Source of the DNA: an uncultured Ruminococcus sp.
Lineage (GTDB): Bacteria; Bacillota; Clostridia; Lachnospirales; Lachnospiraceae
Assembly: GCA_904418845.1 (NCBI GenBank)
Contig: CAJFQC010000024.1
Coordinates: forward strand, 1 to 33,352
Direction of reading: 5' to 3'
Length of the DNA: 33,352 nucleotides
A program made the position numbers and the translations under genes. A model generated the notes under the pieces. That model was given only the letters and a program-made list of their open reading frames with translations. It made no database searches and had not been told where the DNA came from. Shown in pieces: positions 6,388-13,439 of this stretch. How positions within the stretch are numbered: position 1 is the first letter of the stretch; every line of letters begins with the position of its first letter.

Positions 6388-6900
6388 ATGAAAAGGATCG
6401 CAAAATTTGAAAAGGTCAGTCTGAAACAGTTCACAGAAGGATGGACAGATACCTTCGGGAAGATCTCACAGGAAGAGATAAAAAAGATATATGATGAGAT
6501 CAAGCTTCCGAAAAGAGCTACATCGGGAAGCGCGGGATATGATTTCTTTGTTCCGGCAGCGTTTACGCTTTCTCCGGGGGAGACAGTGAAGATTCCCACA
6601 GGGGTGCGCGTGTGGATGGAGCCGGAGTGGGTGCTCAAGTGCTATCCAAGGAGCGGACTTGGCTTCAAGTTCAGATTGCAGCTCAACAACACGGTCGGCA
6701 TCATTGACAGCGATTATTACTATTCTGATAATGAGGGGCAGATCTTTGCGAAACTTACTAATGACAGCAACGAAGGAAAGAACGTTGAATTAAAGGCCGG
6801 AGACGGCTTTATGCAGGGCATATTCGTAGAGTACGGGATCACGCTGGATGATGACGTCACAGAGGTGAGAAATGGCGGCTTCGGGAGCACGTCCAGATAG
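6388..6900 (+). CDS. dut: dUTP diphosphatase (dUTPase)
   Basis: A 170-residue trimeric-type dUTPase that hydrolyses dUTP to dUMP and pyrophosphate, keeping uracil out of DNA. The five motifs are in order: I SAGYDFF, II PRSGLGFK, III GIIDSDYY, IV GDGFMQGIF and V RNGGFGSTSR. Motif III carries the Asp that activates water, and motif V supplies the Phe that stacks on uracil. The N-terminus is about 20 residues longer than in E. coli, as in several Clostridia forms. AAAGGAG lies 9 bases before the ATG. It appears to be a single gene. Phages also carry dut, but the codon use fits the core genome. Confidence 0.9.
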   Translation: MKRIAKFEKVSLKQFTEGWTDTFGKISQEEIKKIYDEIKLPKRATSGSAGYDFFVPAAFTLSPGETVKIPTGVRVWMEPEWVLKCYPRSGLGFKFRLQLNNTVGIIDSDYYYSDNEGQIFAKLTNDSNEGKNVELKAGDGFMQGIFVEYGITLDDDVTEVRNGGFGSTSR

Positions 6901-7001
6901 AGAGGAAACAGAGAACCGGGGTAAATATATTAAGTGCAGCGGGTGTATCACATTTATAATCTTTTGGTGATGAGAAACTTTGTGCCTTTGTACTCTGTGT
7001 C

Positions 7002-7021
7002 AGCTTACAGAAATGTAAGCT
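7002..7021. repeat. Perfect 8-bp hairpin with GAAA loop
   Basis: AGCTTACA (7002-7009), GAAA, TGTAAGCT (7014-7021). No T run follows, so it is not a typical terminator. It stands upstream of the glycosyltransferase gene and could be an operator or an RNA structure. Confidence 0.5.
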
Positions 7022-7153
7022 ATATTAAGAAATTCGTAAGGATATATAATGGAAGAATACAGATTGTTCCGCTATACTGTACCCAGGATAGAAAAAGAAT
7101 CGTCCAAGATGCAAAAGACAGAAAAGAAAAGTACGAAAGTCAGGGGATATAGT

Positions 7154-7816
7154 ATGAAATGGATCAAACGTCTGTGTTCTTTCATTTTTTTATGCGCGGT
7201 CATTGCCGGGGGAGTTTTATTGTTTAAAGGCTATCAGGATTATCGGGAGGCTCTTGCTGCAATGAGCGTGGAGGAGATGGCCGAGCGGATCGAATCCATA
7301 GACAATTATACGGAAATGGAAGATCTGCCGCAGACCTACATCGATGCGGTGCTCGCTGTTGAGGATAAGCGGTTCTACGGGCATCCCGGCATTGATCCCA
7401 TTGCTATCGGACGGGCGCTCTTTAACGACATCCGCGCAGGGGCATATGTAGAGGGCGGCAGTACCATTACCCAGCAGCTTGCTAAGAATCAGTATTTTAC
7501 ACAGGATAAAAAGCTTGTCCGCAAAATCGCGGAGATGTTCATGGCATTTAAGATTGAATCGGTTTTCGATAAGGACAAGATCTTTGAGCTCTATATAAAT
7601 TCCATCTTTTTCGGGAATAATTATTACTGTGTTGCTGAAGCTTCGCAAGGATATTTTGGGAAACCGCCCTCAGAGATGAATTTTGATGAATGCACCCTTT
7701 TGGCTGGTGTTCCCAATGCGCCGAGCAACTATAATCCGGTGGCCAGTGAGGAACTATCGAGACAGCGGCAGGATCAGGTGATTGAGAAGATGAAGTCGGC
7801 GGGGTTCTTAAAATAG
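7154..7816 (+). CDS. Monofunctional peptidoglycan glycosyltransferase (GT51)
   Basis: A membrane-anchored transglycosylase that polymerises lipid II into glycan strands. One N-terminal transmembrane helix (residues about 7-25) precedes the GT51 domain. Motif 1 is AVEDKRFYGHPGID with the catalytic Glu; motif 2 is GGSTITQQLAKN; motif 3 holds KIAEMFMAFKIE; motif 4 is ELYINSIFFG. There is no penicillin-binding transpeptidase domain, so it is an MtgA-like enzyme of about 220 residues. The start at 7154 is chosen for CAGGGGATATAGT and the normal signal-anchor layout. An in-frame ATG at 7049 (AAGGA before it) would add 35 polar residues. Confidence 0.88.
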   Translation: MKWIKRLCSFIFLCAVIAGGVLLFKGYQDYREALAAMSVEEMAERIESIDNYTEMEDLPQTYIDAVLAVEDKRFYGHPGIDPIAIGRALFNDIRAGAYVEGGSTITQQLAKNQYFTQDKKLVRKIAEMFMAFKIESVFDKDKIFELYINSIFFGNNYYCVAEASQGYFGKPPSEMNFDECTLLAGVPNAPSNYNPVASEELSRQRQDQVIEKMKSAGFLK

Positions 7817-7829
7817 GTGGAATAATCAG

Positions 7830-7885
7830 GGCAGAACAGGGTAACCTAACCATAGTAATTAATGTTGTCTTTTGGCAGAACAGGG
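7830..7885 (+). repeat. 12-base direct repeat before the germination gene
   Basis: GGCAGAACAGGG stands at 7830-7841 and again at 7874-7885. The second copy supplies the ribosome site of the next gene. Confidence 0.5.
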
Positions 7886-7896
7886 GAACAGTGACT

Positions 7897-9264
7897 ATGG
7901 TAGAAAAAAACAATAAAAAGCTCAGCGCTTCTTTTGAAGAAAATATTAGATATATGAACGAGACCCTTCCAGTGAAGGAAAGCTTTGACATCATACGCAG
8001 AGAGATGGAGATCGGGGGAAAGTTGTCCGTATTCTACTACATTGACGGGTTCATAAAGGATGAGGCAATGTTGAAGATCATGGATTCCTTTCTTTCTACG
8101 TCCGATGAGGATATGCCGGAGGATGCGGAAGGCTTCCTGCGGAAAAGCGTGCCCTATGTGGAAGTTGATATTGCGACAGATTTTGATCAGGTTATAAGAA
8201 ACGTGCTTTCCGGGACGGCAGCTCTTTTTATCGATGGATATAAGGAGTGTATCATCATCGACTGCCGGACATATCCTGCTCGCAGTGTCGATGAGCCGGA
8301 TAAAGATAAATCGCTCCGGGGTTCCCGTGACGGCTTTGTGGAGACGATCGTATTCAATACTGCACTCATGCGGCGAAGGATCCGAGATCCCCATCTGGTG
8401 ATGGAGATGACAGAAGCGGGTCAGGTGTCTCGCACGGACATTGCTGTCTGCTATATGAGCGACCGTGTAGACCGGGAATTGCTTGCTAACCTGAAAAAAC
8501 GCATTGAAAGCCTTGAGCTTGGCGATCTGCGAATGAACCAGCAGAGTCTTGCGGAAGCGCTCTTTAAACGGAAATGGTTTAATCCTTTCCCGAAATTTAA
8601 GTTTACGGAGCGCCCGGACACTGCGGCGGCATGTCTGCTGGAAGGGAAGGTTGTGATCCTTGTGGACAATTCCCCTTCCGCGATGATTCTCCCGACATCG
8701 ATCTTAGATATGATTGAGGAGGCGAATGACTATTATTTCCCGACTTTAACCAGGATTTATCTGAAAGTGACGCGGACTCTGATCACTGTGGCCACTGTGT
8801 TCTTCACACCGCTTTATCTGCTGTTCATGCAGAATATCGAGTGGCTGCCGGACGTGTTTGAATTTGTTGCCGTGCGGGACGTAGTCAATATCCCGCTTGT
8901 CTTTCAGTTCCTTCTGCTGGAGATATCTATTGACGGCCTCCGGCTTGCAGCCATGAACACGCCCACCATGCTGAGCACGCCGCTCAGTGTGATCGCAGGT
9001 ATCGTGATGGGGGAGTTCTCCGTGCAGTCCGGGTGGTTCAATTCGGAGGTCATGCTCTATATGGCGTTCGTTGCAGTGGCGAACTATACCCAGCCCAACT
9101 TTGAACTTGGCTACGCGCTGAAATTCATGCGCCTGATACTTCTTGTGCTCACGGCTCTGTTCAATCTGTGGGGATTTGTCATCGGATGTATCCTTGTGCT
9201 GTGCTTCCTCATTTTCAACAAAACCCTTTCAGGGCGCAATTATCTGAATGTGAAATTAAACTAA
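7897..9264 (+). CDS. GerA/SpoVAF-family spore germination protein
   Basis: A 455-residue A-subunit-type germination protein. The soluble N-terminal half carries the family block LRGSRDGFVETIVFNTALMRRRI. The C-terminal half has four to five membrane segments (about residues 288-310, 325-345, 365-385, 390-410 and 415-440), including the conserved PLVFQFLLLEISIDGLRLA stretch. Such proteins sit in the inner spore membrane; full GerA receptors also need B and C subunits, which are absent here. The single copy and its features fit SpoVAF, which works with the SpoVA dipicolinate channel, but spoVA genes are not in the window. ATG 7897 is preferred over GTG 7891 for its spacing to AGGGGA. Confidence 0.85.
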   Translation: MVEKNNKKLSASFEENIRYMNETLPVKESFDIIRREMEIGGKLSVFYYIDGFIKDEAMLKIMDSFLSTSDEDMPEDAEGFLRKSVPYVEVDIATDFDQVIRNVLSGTAALFIDGYKECIIIDCRTYPARSVDEPDKDKSLRGSRDGFVETIVFNTALMRRRIRDPHLVMEMTEAGQVSRTDIAVCYMSDRVDRELLANLKKRIESLELGDLRMNQQSLAEALFKRKWFNPFPKFKFTERPDTAAACLLEGKVVILVDNSPSAMILPTSILDMIEEANDYYFPTLTRIYLKVTRTLITVATVFFTPLYLLFMQNIEWLPDVFEFVAVRDVVNIPLVFQFLLLEISIDGLRLAAMNTPTMLSTPLSVIAGIVMGEFSVQSGWFNSEVMLYMAFVAVANYTQPNFELGYALKFMRLILLVLTALFNLWGFVIGCILVLCFLIFNKTLSGRNYLNVKLN

Positions 9265-9268
9265 AAAG

Positions 9269-9303
9269 AACGCTGCCTGTGGAAAAAGCGGGCAGCGTTT
9301 TTC
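9269..9303 (+). terminator. Intrinsic terminator after the germination gene
   Basis: AACGCTGCC pairs with GGCAGCGTT (9 bp, perfect) and is followed by TTTC, beginning five bases after the stop codon. Confidence 0.85.
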
Positions 9304-9403
9304 TGATCCAAAGTTTTGCCTTTATCTGTGGCGGGGACATACATATGTTCTTCAATTTTTATAATAAGAAAATTATACAAAAACGATAAAATGTTAAAAA
9401 ATT

Positions 9404-9432
9404 TTGCTTAACCGGGAGAAAAGTGGTATGAT
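9404..9432 (+). promoter_or_regulatory. Promoter of the degV gene
   Basis: TTGCTT (9404-9409), a 17-base spacer and TATGAT (9427-9432), with an AT-rich upstream region. Confidence 0.6.
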
Positions 9433-9491
9433 AATTGAAAATGAGTTTATTCTAGCGTTGGAGTAAATAGATTATCCAGGAGGAAATGAAA

Positions 9492-10355
9492 ATGAGAGAT
9501 TATGTGATCACAGTGAACAGTACCGTCGATCTTCCGAAGGAATGGCTTGCCGAGAGAGGCGTTCCGGTAATTCCGCTGAAATATACGATTGACGGAGAGA
9601 CATACACAGATATGGAAGGTCTTTCAGAAAAGGAGTTCTTTGCCAAGCTTCGTGAGGGAAAGATGTCCGTCACATCCCAGGTGAATCCTGAGGAAGTCGT
9701 GACAATGTTCGAGCCATATGTAAAAGAAGGAAAAGACATCCTTCACCTTGGCTTCTCTTCGGCACTAAGCGGAACTCTCAACAGTATGCGCATCGGCGCA
9801 GAGATGCTGCAGGAAAAATATCCGGACGCAAAGATTATCGTGATCGACACTCTCTGCGCGTGTCTTGGCGAAGGACTCCTTCTTTATTATGCACTGAAAG
9901 AGAAGGAAAAAGGAAAGACTATCGAGGAAGTAGCGCAGTGGGCGGAGGAGAATAAGCTCCATGTGTGCCATAACGTGACTGTAGACGACCTGAACCATCT
10001 CCACAGAGGCGGCAGAGTATCAAAGACAACGGCGGTCATCGGTACACTTGTCCAGATCAAGCCCGTCATACATATGGATAATGAAGGCAGGCTTCAGGTG
10101 ATCGGTAAGGAGAGAGGCCGTAAGAAATCGCTCAACAAGATTGTTGACATGGCTGTGGAGCGGTTCAAAGGATGGGAGAATGACATCATCATGATCACCC
10201 ACGGGGATTGTATCGAGGATGCAGAATATGTGGCGAAACTTGTCCGGGAGAAGATGGGGATCGACAATATCCTCATCAATAATATCGGAACAGTCATCGG
10301 AAGCCATACAGGTCCGGGAGTGGTGGCAGTGTTCTGTATGGGCAATAAGAGATGA
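9492..10355 (+). CDS. DegV family fatty-acid-binding protein
   Basis: A 287-residue DegV protein. The family binds a fatty acid between two domains, and some members (FakB) present it to the FakA kinase for phospholipid synthesis. Visible marks are the N-terminal VNSTVDLP loop, the TSQVNPEE motif, HLGFSSALSGT, HRGGRVSK and the C-terminal SHTGPGVVAVF stretch, which hold the carboxylate and the chain. The start at 9492 is chosen because AGGAGG lies 8 bases before it; ATG 9486 is only 2 bases from it. It is transcribed alone from a predicted promoter and has no fakA neighbour. Its ligand is unknown. Confidence 0.88.
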   Translation: MRDYVITVNSTVDLPKEWLAERGVPVIPLKYTIDGETYTDMEGLSEKEFFAKLREGKMSVTSQVNPEEVVTMFEPYVKEGKDILHLGFSSALSGTLNSMRIGAEMLQEKYPDAKIIVIDTLCACLGEGLLLYYALKEKEKGKTIEEVAQWAEENKLHVCHNVTVDDLNHLHRGGRVSKTTAVIGTLVQIKPVIHMDNEGRLQVIGKERGRKKSLNKIVDMAVERFKGWENDIIMITHGDCIEDAEYVAKLVREKMGIDNILINNIGTVIGSHTGPGVVAVFCMGNKR

Positions 10356-10390
10356 TGAAAATGGAGGGACTGCCGCACTGAATTGAACCG

Positions 10391-10409
10391 CCCCCTGTCA
10401 AGTAGACAG
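10391..10409. mobile_element. Possible relic of an insertion-sequence end
   Basis: CCCCCTGTCAAGTAGACAG, with CTGTC/GACAG as a short dyad, resembles from memory terminal repeats of some IS3-family elements of Firmicutes (reverse complement starting CTGTCTACTTGACAG). No transposase is near. Low confidence. Confidence 0.25.
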
Positions 10410-10431
10410 ATGAAAAAATAAAAAGTTTTTC

Positions 10432-10470
10432 TATCTCCAGCCGTAGTTGTACGGTTGGAGATATTATTAT
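10432..10470 (+). terminator. Terminator between convergent degV and ABC-F genes
   Basis: TATCTCCAGCCGT pairs with ACGGTTGGAGATA across a 6-base loop (one mismatch or wobble) and is followed by TTATTATTT. It lies between two convergent genes and may act on both strands, though the minus-strand T run is interrupted. Confidence 0.6.
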
Positions 10471-10485
10471 TTCCCGGAATCCACT

Positions 10486-12459
10486 CTATTCCGCCAATGT
10501 CTCCCACATATCGTACAGTTCTTGCAGTCTTGCTTCATTCTTGGCCCGCTCGGTGGACAGCTCCTGGCATTTCACCGAGTTAGAATATACTTCTTCCAGC
10601 GTCAGTTCATGGTCGATAGCTGTGTTGCGGTCTTCCAGGCGGCTGATCTCATCTTCCGTTTTTTTGAGGTCGTTTTTCCGTTTACGCTCTTTTGCCTGTT
10701 GTTCCTTCTGTTCCTGCCAGCTTAATTTGGAATCTGCGGCAGCAGTGGATGTCTGCGGCTGTGCGGAAGCGTTTTCCGGAGAGGAAGCAGCTTTCCGGGA
10801 AGAGGCGCCTGTTTCCGGAGAAACGGATGCGGCAGATGCATAAGCGCGGGTCAGTTCTTCCTTCTTTTCCAGATAGTAGTCATAGTTTCCGATATAATTT
10901 ACAAATGTCCGGTTCACCAGCTCAAGGATTCGTGTCGCGGTACGGTTGATAAAATAGCGGTCGTGGGACACATACAGCACGGTTCCGCTGTAATTGTTGA
11001 GAGCTTCCTCAAGAATTTCCTTTGAGGCGATGTCCAGATGGTTGGTGGGCTCATCCAGTATGAGGAAATTTGCCTCCGAGAGCATAAGTTTTGCAAGGGA
11101 AACGCGCCCTTTTTCACCGCCGCTTAAAGAACGGATCTCTTTGAATACCTCGTCCCCCGTGAACTGAAAAGCAGCGAGAGTATTACGGATCTGTGTATTG
11201 TTCAGTGTCGGATAGTCGTCGGATATCTCATCAAAGATCGTTTTGTCATCATGGAGCACGTGATGTTCCTGATCGTAGTATCCGATCTGTACCCTGGCGC
11301 CGAGGGTAAAAGAGCCGGTATCGGCTTTTTGCACCTGATTCAATATTTTCAGAAGCGTTGTCTTTCCGGTTCCATTGTCTCCGATGACAGCCACGTGTTC
11401 CCCGCGTTTGATCTCGAAGCTGACATCCCGGAACAGCACCTGATGTCCGAAGCATTTAGACAGACCTTCCACGGAGAGGACGTCGGTTCCGCTGACGCAG
11501 GAAGGCTCCAGTGCAAAGTGTATCTCCCTCGGAGTATCTGAAGGCTTTTCTGCCGGGGTCATCTTCTCCAGCATTTTCTCCCGGCTTTCCGCGCGGCGGA
11601 TGGACTTTTCCCGATTGAAGGAGCGCAGCTTTTCGATGACTGCCTGCTGGTGCCGGATCTCTCGTTGTTGATTTAAGTATTCCTTTAAACGGGCATTGCG
11701 GATCTGCTGCTTTTTCTCTGAGTAAGCACGGTAATTTCCCATATACATGCGGATCTCGCCGTTCTCGATCTCGATGACCTTGGTGACCACACGGTTCAGG
11801 AAAAAACGGTCATGGGAGACGATGAACACGGCTCCGGGGTAATTGATGAGATAGGTCTCAAGCCAGGCGATGGAGTTTAAATCCAGGTGGTTGGTGGGCT
11901 CGTCCAGCAGCAGGATGTCCGGGTTGACCAGCAGGAGTTTGCCGAGAGCAACGCGTGTCTTCTGCCCGCCGGAGAGTGTATCTGTCTTTTTGAAAAAATC
12001 ATCTTCTGTAAATCCCAACCCTTTCAGCACGCCGGCGATCTCGCTTTCGCAGGCATATCCGTTGCGGGCTTCAAATTCGGACTGAAGCCGGTTGTAAGTC
12101 TCAAGTCTGTTCTCCAGAGCCTCCCCGGTAAGAGATTTCAGTTCATGTTCTATGGAGCGGATTCTGTCTTCCATCTCAAAGATGTCAGACTTTGCGCTTC
12201 TTAACTCATCGTAAATGGTTCCATGGGGAAGAAGCTCCTGATGCTGGGCAAGATATCCGATGGTTCTGCCTTTCGCAAGAAGGACATCTCCGCCGTCCAG
12301 GGGCTCTTCGTTCATAATAATTTTTAGTATTGTGGATTTTCCGGCTCCGTTCACGCCTACAAGGGCAGCCTTTTCCCGTTCTTCAATGTGGAAAGAACCG
12401 CCTTTTACGATGACACGGTCACCGAAAGATTTATCAATGTTGTGGCATGCGAGTATCAT
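10486..12459 (-). CDS. ABC-F family ATP-binding protein
   Basis: A 657-residue soluble protein with two ATPase domains and no membrane part, the ABC-F type that acts on the ribosome. Domain 1 has Walker A GVNGAGKST (residues 35-43), signature LSGGQKTRVALGKLLL and Walker B ILLLDEPTNHLD. Domain 2 has GDNGTGKTT, LSGGEKGRVSLAKLML and ILDEPTNHLD. The basic, helical linker lies at about residues 240-315. A C-terminal Ala/Ser-rich hinge (about 540-580) leads to a coiled coil (580-657), as in YdiF/Uup-type members. It could be a housekeeping translation factor rather than a drug-resistance form. GAGAGGAGAGATACA precedes the ATG. Confidence 0.88.
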   Translation of the reverse strand: MILACHNIDKSFGDRVIVKGGSFHIEEREKAALVGVNGAGKSTILKIIMNEEPLDGGDVLLAKGRTIGYLAQHQELLPHGTIYDELRSAKSDIFEMEDRIRSIEHELKSLTGEALENRLETYNRLQSEFEARNGYACESEIAGVLKGLGFTEDDFFKKTDTLSGGQKTRVALGKLLLVNPDILLLDEPTNHLDLNSIAWLETYLINYPGAVFIVSHDRFFLNRVVTKVIEIENGEIRMYMGNYRAYSEKKQQIRNARLKEYLNQQREIRHQQAVIEKLRSFNREKSIRRAESREKMLEKMTPAEKPSDTPREIHFALEPSCVSGTDVLSVEGLSKCFGHQVLFRDVSFEIKRGEHVAVIGDNGTGKTTLLKILNQVQKADTGSFTLGARVQIGYYDQEHHVLHDDKTIFDEISDDYPTLNNTQIRNTLAAFQFTGDEVFKEIRSLSGGEKGRVSLAKLMLSEANFLILDEPTNHLDIASKEILEEALNNYSGTVLYVSHDRYFINRTATRILELVNRTFVNYIGNYDYYLEKKEELTRAYASAASVSPETGASSRKAASSPENASAQPQTSTAAADSKLSWQEQKEQQAKERKRKNDLKKTEDEISRLEDRNTAIDHELTLEEVYSNSVKCQELSTERAKNEARLQELYDMWETLAE

Positions 12460-12482
12460 TGTATCTCTCCTCTCAGATATCC

Positions 12483-12510
12483 ATTATATCGAAAACAGGC
12501 GAAAATACAA
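12483..12510 (-). promoter_or_regulatory. Promoter of the ABC-F gene
   Basis: On the minus strand TTGTAT (12510-12505), a 16-base spacer and TATAAT (12488-12483), 24 bases before the start codon. Confidence 0.55.
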
Positions 12511-12536
12511 GAGCAGAACAGTGACGGAAAGACAAC

Positions 12537-12587
12537 TTACAGTTCACATGAGCGCCATTCGTAAAGCCGCAGACATGTGAACTGTAA
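12537..12587. repeat. 14-bp perfect inverted repeat between ABC-F and rex
   Basis: TTACAGTTCACATG (12537-12550) and CATGTGAACTGTAA (12574-12587) are exact inverted copies 23 bases apart. They lie upstream of both divergent promoters and so outside both predicted transcripts. Confidence 0.8.
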
Positions 12588-12595
12588 ACAAAAAA

Positions 12596-12624
12596 TTGAC
12601 ATCATATTAACATTTTTATATAAT
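12596..12624 (+). promoter_or_regulatory. Consensus promoter of rex with Rex-like site
   Basis: TTGACA (12596-12601), a 17-base spacer and TATAAT (12619-12624) match consensus fully. TTGACATCATATTAACAT (12596-12613) also fits the Rex operator TTGTTAA-N4-TTAACAA at 10 of 14 positions, so autoregulation is possible. Confidence 0.75.
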
Positions 12625-12672
12625 AAACCGTAGTGAAGAGAACGCGCTTGGCCGCAATGGAAGGTGGTAAAA

Positions 12673-13317
12673 GTGGAACATAGAAAAATATCCAGGGCAG
12701 TAGTGTCCAGACTCCCGCGGTACTATCGATATCTCGGTGATCTGCTGGAGGCAGGAGTGGAGAGGATATCCTCCAACGATCTCAGCAAAAGGATGCATGT
12801 CACAGCGTCGCAGATCAGGCAGGATCTTAATAATTTCGGCGGTTTCGGGCAGCAGGGATACGGGTATAATGTAAAATATCTGTATACAGAGATCGGTAAG
12901 ATACTTGGTCTTGACAAGACGCACAATTTCATCATCATCGGTGCAGGAAATCTGGGACAGGCGCTTGCCAATTATGCCTCCTTTGAGAGAAGCGGATTCG
13001 TGTTAAAGAGTCTTTTCGATGTGAATCCCCGTCTGGAGGGAGTGTCCATACGAGGTATTCAGGTGCGCATGATGGATGAACTGGTGGATTTCCTTCAAGA
13101 TAATGATATCGAGATCGCGGCGCTTACTATCCCCAAATCAAAGGCAGTGGAAGTGGCGGATATTCTCGTCGCAAACGGGATTAAGGCGATATGGAATTTC
13201 GCTCATACAGACCTGACGCTTCCCAGGGGTGTGATTATTGAAAGCGTTCACCTCTCGGACAGTCTGATGAAGCTGTCATATAATATCAGCCAGCGAGAGG
13301 AAGGACGAAAAAAATAA
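12673..13317 (+). CDS. rex: Redox-sensing transcriptional repressor Rex
   Basis: A 214-residue Rex protein. The N-terminal winged helix (about residues 1-80) carries RISSNDLSKRMHVTASQIRQDL, which reads DNA. The C-terminal Rossmann domain starts FIIIGAGNLGQALANY (Gly-rich loop at residues 90-95) and binds NADH/NAD+; NADH releases the dimer from DNA. Rex controls fermentation genes such as alcohol dehydrogenases, and a fitting site is seen before the alcohol dehydrogenase at 27252. The start is GTG 12673 with AAGGTGG 5 bases before it; GTG 12664 has no ribosome site. The gene has its own consensus promoter. Confidence 0.93.
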   Translation: MEHRKISRAVVSRLPRYYRYLGDLLEAGVERISSNDLSKRMHVTASQIRQDLNNFGGFGQQGYGYNVKYLYTEIGKILGLDKTHNFIIIGAGNLGQALANYASFERSGFVLKSLFDVNPRLEGVSIRGIQVRMMDELVDFLQDNDIEIAALTIPKSKAVEVADILVANGIKAIWNFAHTDLTLPRGVIIESVHLSDSLMKLSYNISQREEGRKK

Positions 13318-13332
13318 AACAAAAACCATAGG

Positions 13333-13354
13333 ACCCCGCAGCTTGCTGCGGGGT
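13333..13354. repeat. GC-rich hairpin between rex and nnr
   Basis: ACCCCGCAG-CTTG-CTGCGGGGT is a perfect 9-bp stem. No T run follows on the plus strand, so rex and nnr may still be co-transcribed. On the minus strand a T-rich stretch starts 8 bases further on. Confidence 0.6.
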
Positions 13355-13439
13355 ATGTTATGAACATGAGTATGGACATGGATATGGATGCAGATATTAA
13401 GGATATACAGATAAAGGCAGGAAAGGGCAGGTGAGGCAT

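Noticed and set aside
13333-13354. Hairpin as the rex terminator
   Set aside because: No T run follows on the plus strand, so it is listed only as a hairpin.
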